Origin: Solirubrobacterales bacterium
GTDB lineage: Bacteria > Actinomycetota > Thermoleophilia > Solirubrobacterales > 70-9
Assembly: GCA_030152805.1 (NCBI GenBank)
Contig: JASLIG010000069.1
Location: 1-28,097 of the forward strand
Direction of reading: 5' to 3'
DNA: 28,097 nucleotides
Made by a program: the position numbers and the translations under genes. Each line of letters starts with the position of its first letter. The first letter of the stretch is position 1. The notes beneath the pieces are model-generated. The model saw nothing but the letters and a program-made list of their open reading frames with translations. It ran no database searches and was not told where the DNA came from. Below are positions 22,752 through 28,097 of the stretch, piece by piece.

Positions 22752-23597
22752 ATGGGATCTTCCAATCGCCTGATCGTCTCGATCCTCGCCATCGCCGCCC
22801 TGGCAATCGGCTTCTGGATCCTGGCCCTGGGGCCGAAGCGCGAGGAAGCCGACGAACTTTCGAGTCAGGTCAGCCAGGCCCAGGCCACACTGGCGGAAGC
22901 CGAGAGCAAGGCAACCGAAGCTGCGGCCGCACGCCGCGAGTTCCCCGCCGACTACCGGCAGCTGGTCGTGCTCGGCCAGGCGGTCCCGGCGGGCGACGAA
23001 ACGTCCTCGCTGCTGGTCGAGCTGAACACCATCGCCGCGATCTCCGGCGTGCGCTTCGACGAAATCCAGCTTGAAAGCTCGGGTGAAGCAGCGCCGGCGC
23101 CGGCGCCCGGCGCCGAACCCGTTCCCGCCGCTCCACCGGCCGGCAGCCCCACCGGGGCCGTGCCGGCTTCGTCGACCGTGCCCCCGACCGAGGCCGCCGC
23201 CTCGCTGCTGCCGCTCGGCGCCGCGATCGGAACCGCCGGCCTCGGCGTGATGCCGTACCACCTCACCTTCGGCGGCAACTTCTTCCAGATCGCCAACTTC
23301 ATCAAGGGCATCGACTCGCTGGTCGACACGGGCAACGCGAAGGTGGGCGTGGACGGGCGCCTGGTGACCCTTAGCGGCTTTGCGCTCAATACCGAGGAAG
23401 GCGAAGGCGAAAGCGAGCAGAAGCCAACCGACCGCCTCAAAGCGACCTTCGCAGTAACCACATACGTCACTCCTCCGACCCAGGGACTCACGGCTGGCGC
23501 CACGCCTTCTGCGCCGGCTCCGGTAACGACGCCGTCCGGTGCGAGCGAAGCGGCAACGGAAGCCACATCCACTCCCACCTCTAACGAAGCCAACTGA
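22752..23597 (+). CDS. pilO: Type IV pilus inner-membrane protein PilO
   Basis: This encodes 281 residues from ATG at 22752, with AGGGGG just upstream; a longer frame into pilN has no support. The membrane segment is at about residues 7-26 (LIVSILAIAALAIGFWIL), followed by a coiled coil (ELSSQVSQAQATLAEAESKA). The periplasmic-type domain carries the PilO signature GVMPYHLTFGGNFFQIANFI. Two low-complexity inserts are unusual: Pro/Ala-rich at about 115-150 and Thr/Ala-rich in the last 45 residues. PilO pairs with PilN as the alignment core between the platform and the filament. Its place in the operon is the standard M-N-O order. Confidence 0.92.
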   Translation: MGSSNRLIVSILAIAALAIGFWILALGPKREEADELSSQVSQAQATLAEAESKATEAAAARREFPADYRQLVVLGQAVPAGDETSSLLVELNTIAAISGVRFDEIQLESSGEAAPAPAPGAEPVPAAPPAGSPTGAVPASSTVPPTEAAASLLPLGAAIGTAGLGVMPYHLTFGGNFFQIANFIKGIDSLVDTGNAKVGVDGRLVTLSGFALNTEEGEGESEQKPTDRLKATFAVTTYVTPPTQGLTAGATPSAPAPVTTPSGASEAATEATSTPTSNEAN

Positions 23598-23613
23598 GCG
23601 GGACGGGACGGCG

Positions 23614-24477
23614 ATGAACATGCTGAAAAAGGGTCCGGAGTTGAAGATGCCGCAGCTGAAGGTCCCCGATTTCCTGCTCGACGTCTATTACGACCTGAAG
23701 GAGCGTCACCTGCTGCCCCTGGTGGCGATCCTGCTCGTTGCCCTGGTCGCTCTGCCGGTCGTGCTGAGCAGTGGCTCGGACTCGAGCGAAGGCGAAGAAG
23801 GGGCCGCGATCGCGACACCGAGCACGATCGCACCTGCCAGCAAGCTGGTCGTCGTCAAAGCCGCGCCGGGCCTGCGCGACTACCGCCACCGCCTCGCCGG
23901 CACCGCCAAGGATCCGTTCAAGCAGCAATACGCGGACTCCGAAGGCGAAGGCACCGGAGAAGGCGCGTCCGGCGGCGCGGAATCGACAACCGTCGAACCG
24001 GGTGAACCCTCGGAAGGCACGAGTGGAGGAACGGCCGAACCCGGCTCACCCGGCGAAGGGGGCGGCGAGCCCCCCGAAGGAGGTCACGTCAACTACTACT
24101 CCTTCGCGATCGACGTTCGCGTGACGCCGGTCTCGTCGAAGGAGAACAAGCCCGAGTCCTCCGTGCGCCACAACCTGCCCGAGCTGACCATGCTCCCCAG
24201 TCGCGACGTGCCGGCGCTCACCTTCATGAGTGTCACCAAGGACGAAAAGCGAGCCTTGATGCTCGTCTCCGACAAGGTCACCGGCCTCTTCGGCGACGGC
24301 ATCTGCGTCGTCGGCGCCGAAACCTGCCAGCTGCTCGCGCTCGAACCCGGCGTTCCCGAGACCGTCGTCTACGGCGCCGACGCGCGCACCTACCGCATCG
24401 AAATAACCAAGCTCCGCCTGCTGAAGACGGACAAGCTCAACAAGGCCCCGCTCGGCAAGCCAAAGCAAGACGGCTGA
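23614..24477 (+). CDS. Membrane protein in the PilP position of the pilus operon
   Basis: This encodes 287 residues from ATG at 23614, preceded by a GGGACGG stretch. A short basic N-terminus (MLKKGPELKMPQLKVPDFL) leads to one membrane segment at about residues 33-52. A Gly/Glu/Ser/Pro-rich disordered linker (about 110-175) follows, then a compact C-terminal domain with NYYSFAIDVRVTPVSSK and a two-cysteine hairpin (GICVVGAETCQLLAL). There is no lipobox, so it is not a classical PilP lipoprotein, and no secretin exists in a monoderm for PilP to bind. Its place after pilO suggests an analogous connecting role between platform and cell wall. The function is inferred from position only. Confidence 0.8.
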   Translation: MNMLKKGPELKMPQLKVPDFLLDVYYDLKERHLLPLVAILLVALVALPVVLSSGSDSSEGEEGAAIATPSTIAPASKLVVVKAAPGLRDYRHRLAGTAKDPFKQQYADSEGEGTGEGASGGAESTTVEPGEPSEGTSGGTAEPGSPGEGGGEPPEGGHVNYYSFAIDVRVTPVSSKENKPESSVRHNLPELTMLPSRDVPALTFMSVTKDEKRALMLVSDKVTGLFGDGICVVGAETCQLLALEPGVPETVVYGADARTYRIEITKLRLLKTDKLNKAPLGKPKQDG

Positions 24478-24658
24478 ACCGAGTGGACGATTGCTTTACG
24501 GCTTCCGTGCAGGAGACCTGACCACGGTTGACCTTGACGTGATATTCGGCGGGATTCACATTCAGAAGATCCGGCTGAAGTCTTTGCCAGGGCGGCTGCC
24601 TTCCTCTCGGAATAGCAGAGGCAGGGAGTGAGTCGATGTCCTCGAAAGGGAGAGGGCC

Positions 24659-24859
24659 ATGGCCATCGAGCGGATCTTCTACTGCGATGGACCCGATTGT
24701 GAGCGCCACGTTCACACGACCGGCACTCGCCCACCGATGTTCTTGACGGTGAGCGAGGATGCCGATCATGAGCTTCATTTTTGTGGCTGGGATTGCGTCC
24801 TCCGGCTCGCTGCAACCAAGGAGCCAGAGGAGGTCATTCCAGCCGGGCCAGACAATTAG
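24659..24859 (+). CDS. Small Cys4 zinc-ribbon-like protein
   Basis: This encodes 66 residues. Cysteines are arranged as Cys9-x4-Cys14 (YCDGPDCERH) and Cys42-x3-Cys46 (FCGWDCVLRL), a likely structural zinc site of treble-clef type. The middle has a beta strand (MFLTVSED) followed by HELHF. A strong purine-rich ribosome binding site (GGGAGAGGG) lies just before the ATG. A possible promoter is TTGACG at 24534-24539 and CACATT at 24557-24562, 17 bp apart but with a weak -10. Proteins of this size and pattern occur in actinobacteria and their phages; no function is known to me. Its stop overlaps that of the convergent DUF1508 gene by 4 bp. Confidence 0.65.
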   Translation: MAIERIFYCDGPDCERHVHTTGTRPPMFLTVSEDADHELHFCGWDCVLRLAATKEPEEVIPAGPDN

Positions 24860-25026
24860 GTCCGGTCGTAGACTGGCGTCCTTGTGGTTGTCTGCATCGC
24901 TAGCCTGATCGCGTTTTCCGCGCCAGTCTTATTGCGGTAGCCCTCGGTCCACCAAATCAACCTATTGTTGGCTCCGTAGAGGCGAGCACGGTAACCGCCT
25001 TGACCTTTCTTGATCGTGAAGTACAT
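24856..25026 (-). CDS. DUF1508/YegP-like small protein
   Basis: This encodes 56 residues from ATG at 25024-25026, with GGAAAGG 7 bp upstream. The sequence MYFTIKKGQGGYRARLYGAN, then LIWWTEGYRNKTGAENAI, is a single DUF1508 unit: three strands and a helix with the conserved Y-R-A-R-L-Y and W-x-E-x-Y patterns. Proteins such as YegP often have two tandem units; this has one. The biochemical role of the family is not established. A CIRCE operator and a TATGAT -10 box lie 113-146 bp upstream, pointing to HrcA-controlled heat-shock or stress expression. A GTG at 25060-25062 would add 12 residues that do not look conserved. Confidence 0.8.
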   Translation of the reverse strand: MYFTIKKGQGGYRARLYGANNRLIWWTEGYRNKTGAENAIRLAMQTTTRTPVYDRT

Positions 25027-25138
25027 CGCTGCACCTTTCCCGGACCCCGCTTTCTCCGGCACGATGCGGACTGGGGTCCGTCAAGAGGCCCGCGCCGGAC
25101 CTTTGCTCTGCCCCCCTGTCCCACCTCAGAGCGTCTGC

Positions 25139-25172
25139 ATCATAGCTGGCACTCTTGTCGGAAGAGTGCCAA
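25139..25172 (-). promoter_or_regulatory. CIRCE element (HrcA operator) with adjacent -10 box
   Basis: GCACTC (25149-25154) and GAGTGC (25164-25169) are separated by exactly nine bases, with flanks CTG and CAA completing CTGGCACTC-N9-GAGTGCCAA at 25146-25172. This matches the CIRCE consensus (TTAGCACTC-N9-GAGTGCTAA) except for flanking bases, as in high-GC genomes. TATGAT at 25144 to 25139 on the minus strand follows directly, so HrcA binding would block RNA polymerase. The next gene on that strand is the DUF1508 gene. As a hairpin it could also end transcription from the prepilin peptidase gene. Confidence 0.75.
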
Positions 25173-25207
25173 AAGCCCCGCAAACGTGATTTATGACCCC
25201 TCTCCTT

Positions 25208-25954
25208 CTAGCCGAGATACAGGTCGATCAGCTGGTCGCCGGCCAGGAGGCCGACGATGCCTCCCAGGGCCAGAAAGGGGCCGAAGGGGATCGCCATTTT
25301 GCGGGCGCTCGACCCGTGACGGACGATGAGAGCGACGCCGACGAGGCTGCCCGCCAGGAGGGCAGTTAGGAGAGCGGGCGCAACCGCGCGGCCGAGGAAA
25401 AGGCCCATCGTCGCGGCCAGCTTTACGTCGCCGAGGCCCATACCCGCCGGGTAGGCGAGGACGACGAGGAAGAAGACGCCACCCGCCGCGGCGGCAGCGA
25501 TCGCCCGCTCTGGAAGGCCGCCCGGATCCGTGGGGGCAGCGATCGCGATGCACAGCACCGCCCCGGCGATCAGCACCTTGTTGGGGATGATCCGCTGCTC
25601 GAGGTCGGTCAGCGTGACGATCGCCAGCACGGTGACGAAGACCAGGCCGATGACCGCTTCAGCCGCGTCGTGCCTGTAGACGAGCACGGTGGCCACGAAG
25701 AGCAGACCCACCGCGAGCTCCGTCAGCGGATAGCGCGGCGAGATCCGGGTGCCGCAGCAGCGCGCCCTGCCGCGCAAAAGCAGCCATGAGAACAGCGGCA
25801 CGTTGTCATGGGCGGCGATCTGTGCCCCACACGCCGGGCACTGCGAGCGAGCGAATGCGATCGATACCCCCCGCGGTACTCGGTGGGCAACCGCGGTGGC
25901 GAAGCTGCCGACGGCGAGACCCGCCAAGAACGCGATCAGGGCAACGCCGGGCAT
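25208..25954 (-). CDS. pilD: Prepilin peptidase/N-methyltransferase PilD
   Basis: This encodes 248 residues of an A24-family integral membrane enzyme with about eight hydrophobic segments. The catalytic aspartates are Asp117 in TDLEQRIIPN and Asp176 in GMGLGDVKLA. The N-terminal cytoplasmic loop has the first zinc-type pair CPAC (39-42) and SWLLLRGRARCCGTRISPRYPLTE. Here the second pair reads A-R-C-C instead of C-x-x-C, so Cys66/Cys67 are adjacent. Such enzymes cut prepilins after the conserved glycine and methylate the new N-terminus. It is the last gene of the minus-strand pilus block (pilC, pilA, secreted protein, pilD), 54 bp after the Ig-like gene. Confidence 0.93.
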   Translation of the reverse strand: MPGVALIAFLAGLAVGSFATAVAHRVPRGVSIAFARSQCPACGAQIAAHDNVPLFSWLLLRGRARCCGTRISPRYPLTELAVGLLFVATVLVYRHDAAEAVIGLVFVTVLAIVTLTDLEQRIIPNKVLIAGAVLCIAIAAPTDPGGLPERAIAAAAAGGVFFLVVLAYPAGMGLGDVKLAATMGLFLGRAVAPALLTALLAGSLVGVALIVRHGSSARKMAIPFGPFLALGGIVGLLAGDQLIDLYLG

Positions 25955-26008
25955 TGCGGGGAGTTCTATCCGAGCGACCGGGCGGCTAGGACCACCCCCC
26001 TCAGCGGC

Positions 26009-27082
26009 TTATCGGATGACCTTGAAGCTGCGCTTGGCCGGCTTGGTCTCGGCGTTGCCGATCGCGTCGGTGCCGCGCACCCTGAGGACGTAGCGGTGGA
26101 ACTTCAGGTGCCGCAACTTCAACGGAGAGTGGCAGGGCTTCCACTTGTGGCTGTCGATCTTGCACTGGAAAGCAGCGCCGAGTGGGTCCCCGCTGGTGTC
26201 GGCGAAGCGAAAGACGGCCTTGTGGCGGCGGGTCTTGGCGCCCGGGCCCATCGTGATGCGAGTCCGGGGAGGCGTGGAATCCTCGATGTATGTCGCGGGC
26301 GGGGAGCAGAAGGATTGCTTGCCGTCGGCGGCAGAGACACCGGCGAAATCGGTGACCGAGTTGTCGGCGACGTGGACGACCACGCCGGCCGCCAACTCGC
26401 TCGCGGAAACGTTCGCCACCGGGGCGCCGCTGCAGTTCACGGTGGAGAAGACCTTCACTCGCTCCGCGCCCGGAGCCGAACCGACGATCCGCGGTGAGTT
26501 GTCGTTGGCGTGACCGCTGGGGATCGTGCGAAGGCGCGGCGCCACCGGAGGGTTGCTCGAACTCGGACGTTCCTCCGGCTGCGCGGGCGGCGGTTCCACG
26601 GGTGGCGTTACTGGTTTCGAGCTCGTCCAGTAGTCGAGGCCGACACTGGGGCATTGCGAAGTCTGGTCGATCCCGTTGGGATCGGACTGGGTCGCGTACA
26701 GAGTGGTTTTCGCATCCTGGGGGACCGTCACCTGGATGCCCGTTTCTTCAAGATCTTCAAGCGTGCCCGTTTCGAGCGGTTCCCCAGCGCATGACGGGTT
26801 CGCGTAGATCGCGACTTCGTTGGCGGGGTTTTCATTGCCCGAGACGATCGGCCCCCTGCCGACGGACCCGAAGTGGACGACCGAGATGATCACGCCTTCT
26901 TCGCCACCGAAGACGAGGGGCGTCGTTGAGTTGGCAGGAGCCGATTCTTTCGAGTCGGGGCTGGTTTTGGTCAGCAGGAGGGTTTCCAGCTGCGCCGCGC
27001 TGGCGGCCGAAGCTCTGAACGCGGCGACGGCGAGAAGCGCCGCAGCAAGGACAAGCAGACACAGCGAGGGACGGGCCAGCAT
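26009..27082 (-). CDS. Secreted protein with tandem Ig-like domains
   Basis: This encodes about 357 residues from ATG at 27080-27082, where GAGGGA lies 6 bp upstream; an ATG at 27119-27121 would add 13 residues before the signal peptide. The signal peptide LARPSLCLLVLAAALLAVAA ends near an ASA site. Two beta-rich modules follow, each with a Cys pair (NPSCAGEPLETG ... and STVNCSGAPVANVS ...), joined by a Pro-rich linker (PPVEPPPAQPEERP). A C-terminal Ig/Fn3-like domain contains VFRFADTSGDPLGAAFQCKID and RYVLRVRGTDAIGNAE, a type common in actinobacterial surface proteins. It lies between pilA and pilD on the same strand, so a surface or pilus-associated adhesin is plausible. No sortase motif or membrane anchor is visible. 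Confidence 0.78.
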   Translation of the reverse strand: MLARPSLCLLVLAAALLAVAAFRASAASAAQLETLLLTKTSPDSKESAPANSTTPLVFGGEEGVIISVVHFGSVGRGPIVSGNENPANEVAIYANPSCAGEPLETGTLEDLEETGIQVTVPQDAKTTLYATQSDPNGIDQTSQCPSVGLDYWTSSKPVTPPVEPPPAQPEERPSSSNPPVAPRLRTIPSGHANDNSPRIVGSAPGAERVKVFSTVNCSGAPVANVSASELAAGVVVHVADNSVTDFAGVSAADGKQSFCSPPATYIEDSTPPRTRITMGPGAKTRRHKAVFRFADTSGDPLGAAFQCKIDSHKWKPCHSPLKLRHLKFHRYVLRVRGTDAIGNAETKPAKRSFKVIR

Positions 27083-27144
27083 GGCCCGTCCCTCGGCAGC
27101 GTTTTCGCTTGGCTTAGACATGACTAAGCGTCGCGACTAGATAG

Positions 27145-27618
27145 CTATTTGCTCCAGTCTTCGGTACTGGGGCAGCCGCCTTTTTCTTTCGGCGTACATT
27201 TGTAGGACATGGCGCCTTCGTTGTTGATGATTTTGAAGACGTGACCGTTCGAAGAGGTCGCTTCGATCGTGTATTTGTTGCTGGCCAGCCCAGCGAGCAG
27301 GAGCCCTTCTTTACCTGCTTCGGCGGATTCGTTCTCAACAGTGGGCTCGATTTTCTTCAGCCCGGCAATGGTCGCGCCTAGATAGGAGCCGTTGTTGTCT
27401 GTCGAGTAGGTCTCGAGCGCGACCTGAGCCGTGTGAGCAGCCTCCTTGGCCTTGGCGTCGCCGGCCTTTTCCTTCTGGTTGAAGAAGGCGGGCAGCGCGA
27501 TCGCAGCCAGGATTCCGAGGATGAGCATCACGACGAGAAGCTCGATCAGCGTGAAGCCGGCCTCGCTGTCGCCGTTGAGCCGGGCGCCTACTTTGGCCCG
27601 GAGGTTCTGGAGAAACAT
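27145..27618 (-). CDS. pilA: Major type IV pilin PilA
   Basis: This encodes 157 residues. The prepilin leader ends EAG/FTLIELLVVMLILGILAAIALPAFFNQ: cleavage after Gly21, Phe22 at +1, and Glu26 as the +5 glutamate. The globular part is small, with TYSTDNNGSYLGA in the alpha-beta loop and a C-terminal disulfide loop between Cys141 and Cys149 (KCTPKEKGGC). The mature length of about 136 residues is typical of a IVa major pilin. The ATG is preceded by an excellent ribosome binding site, AGGAGGT at 27624-27630, which sits in the loop of a small GACC/GGTC stem. Upstream is a c-di-GMP-I riboswitch. This pilin would form the filament built by PilC, PilM, PilN, PilO and PilD. Confidence 0.95.
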   Translation of the reverse strand: MFLQNLRAKVGARLNGDSEAGFTLIELLVVMLILGILAAIALPAFFNQKEKAGDAKAKEAAHTAQVALETYSTDNNGSYLGATIAGLKKIEPTVENESAEAGKEGLLLAGLASNKYTIEATSSNGHVFKIINNEGAMSYKCTPKEKGGCPSTEDWSK

Positions 27619-27688
27619 TAGTGACCTCCTATGGTCCTAATCGTTTGAGCCAGAGCCCCGTCGCATGAAGCCACGTGGTGTCTGTCGA

Positions 27689-27776
27689 CCCCGGTGGTAG
27701 CCCGGCCGGCTCCCGGATGGGAGCCCCGCAAGCTTTGCGCCCCCGCCTCACAGCGAGTTTGCCTTTTGCACCGAAG
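27689..27776 (-). promoter_or_regulatory. c-di-GMP-I (GEMM-I) riboswitch upstream of pilA
   Basis: On the minus strand, the outer helix CTTCGGTG/CACCGGGG (27776-27769 with 27696-27689) pairs over 8 bp, including two G-U pairs. It encloses the conserved block AAGGCAAAC, a stem CTCGCT/GGCGGG (27757-27752 with 27747-27742) capped by a GTGA GNRA tetraloop, and the block GGCGCAAAGC. A second hairpin GGCTCCC/GGGAGCC with an ATCC loop and the closing GGGCTACC follow. These are the diagnostic parts of GEMM-I RNA. The ligand-contact guanine in the first block, the adenine in GCAAAGC and the cytosine in CTACC are present, consistent with c-di-GMP. The ATG of pilA is 70 nt downstream. The switching mechanism is not clear. 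Confidence 0.85.
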
Positions 27777-27814
27777 CACTGGCAGATTCATCACCCTCCC
27801 CTCTTCGACAAGCC

Positions 27815-27845
27815 GCCCAAATCCCTTGATCCCCGAAATTTGGGC
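27815..27845 (-). terminator. Possible terminator hairpin after pilC
   Basis: GCCCAAAT at 27815-27822 and ATTTGGGC at 27838-27845 pair perfectly with a 15-nt loop, 90 bp after the pilC stop on the minus strand. No U-run follows, so termination is uncertain. It would separate pilC transcription from the riboswitch-pilA unit, whose promoter should lie between here and 27776. Confidence 0.35.
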
Positions 27846-27935
27846 TTCATCCCGCCAAAACTCAGGCCAGTGGCAGCAATCTCCCGATCCTCGGTGAAGT
27901 GCAGTAGTCGACGGTGGATCTCAAGCAGAGAGCGA

Positions 27936-28097
27936 TCAGCGGATCTTGTCGTAGAGGGCGAAGATCGGCAGGTACATCGCGATCACGATGAAGCCGACGA
28001 CGCCACCGACGAAGAGGATCATGATCGGCTCGATCAGCGAGGTCAGGGCTTTGACCTTGGCGTCGACCTCGGCCTCGTAGAAGTCGGCGATCTTGGT
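27936..28097 (-). CDS. pilC: Type IV pilus platform protein PilC, C-terminal fragment
   Basis: The last 53 codons read in from the window edge. They give KIADFYEAEVDAKVKALTSL, then IEPIMILFVGGVVGFIVIAMYLPIF, and end ALYDKIR. This is the conserved C-terminus of PilC/GspF platform proteins: an amphipathic helix with DFYE-E-VD, the LIEP motif, and the final membrane helix ending YLPIF. PilC sits in the cytoplasmic membrane and transmits motor-ATPase movement to pilin subunits. The rest of the gene and probably pilB/pilT lie beyond the window. About 317 bp separate it from pilA, holding a hairpin and the riboswitch. Confidence 0.92.
   Translation of the reverse strand, partial: TKIADFYEAEVDAKVKALTSLIEPIMILFVGGVVGFIVIAMYLPIFALYDKIR

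Overview
The window is very GC-rich and gene-dense, with many GTG/TTG starts and 1-14 bp gene overlaps. It carries a monoderm-type type IV pilus locus (PilM/N/O, pilins and prepilin peptidase, no secretin), actinobacterial ArsA/Get3-like twin ATPases, and a GH57/GT4/methyltransferase set in the order of mycobacterial Rv3030-Rv3032. This points to a deep-branching high-GC actinobacterium, probably class Thermoleophilia (Solirubrobacterales/Gaiellales type). That assignment is inference from gene content, not from a marker-gene search.

Layout. (1) 1-2212: a truncated PRC-barrel-like gene and meaB on the minus strand, divergent from a hexapeptide-repeat acyltransferase and a small XRE regulator. 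(2) 2216-6520: a glucan cluster (methyltransferase, GH57 branching enzyme, GT4 glucosyltransferase, all minus) divergent from a second methyltransferase; it resembles the methylglucose lipopolysaccharide locus of mycobacteria. (3) 6522-11766: a minus-strand run of ParA, FtsZ, gamma-glutamyltransferase and a class III adenylate cyclase. ParA and FtsZ both have about 127-residue N-terminal extensions that contain the same 95%-identical palindromic DNA element. (4) 11766-13903: two Get3/ArsA-like ATPases on the plus strand. (5) 13925-16990: a secreted CHAP-like/B-lectin protein, an unrecognised 529-residue protein and an HxlR regulator. (6) 17145-24477: a plus-strand type IV pilus operon with three minor pilins, PilM, PilN, PilO and a membrane protein in the PilP position. 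(7) 24659-25026: two tiny convergent genes, a Cys4 zinc-ribbon-like protein and a DUF1508/YegP-like protein, the latter behind a CIRCE (HrcA) operator. (8) 25208-28097: a minus-strand second pilus block with the PilC C-terminus, a c-di-GMP-I riboswitch, the major pilin PilA, a secreted Ig-like protein and the prepilin peptidase.

How it fits together. The two pilus blocks converge on the small-gene region. PilD would mature PilA and the three minor pilins, and PilM/N/O/(P-like) plus PilC form the inner-membrane platform; the assembly and retraction ATPases are not in the window. The riboswitch places major pilin expression under c-di-GMP control, while an inverted repeat upstream of the HxlR gene also sits in front of the minor-pilin operon. 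No tRNA, rRNA, CRISPR array, transposase or insertion sequence was seen.
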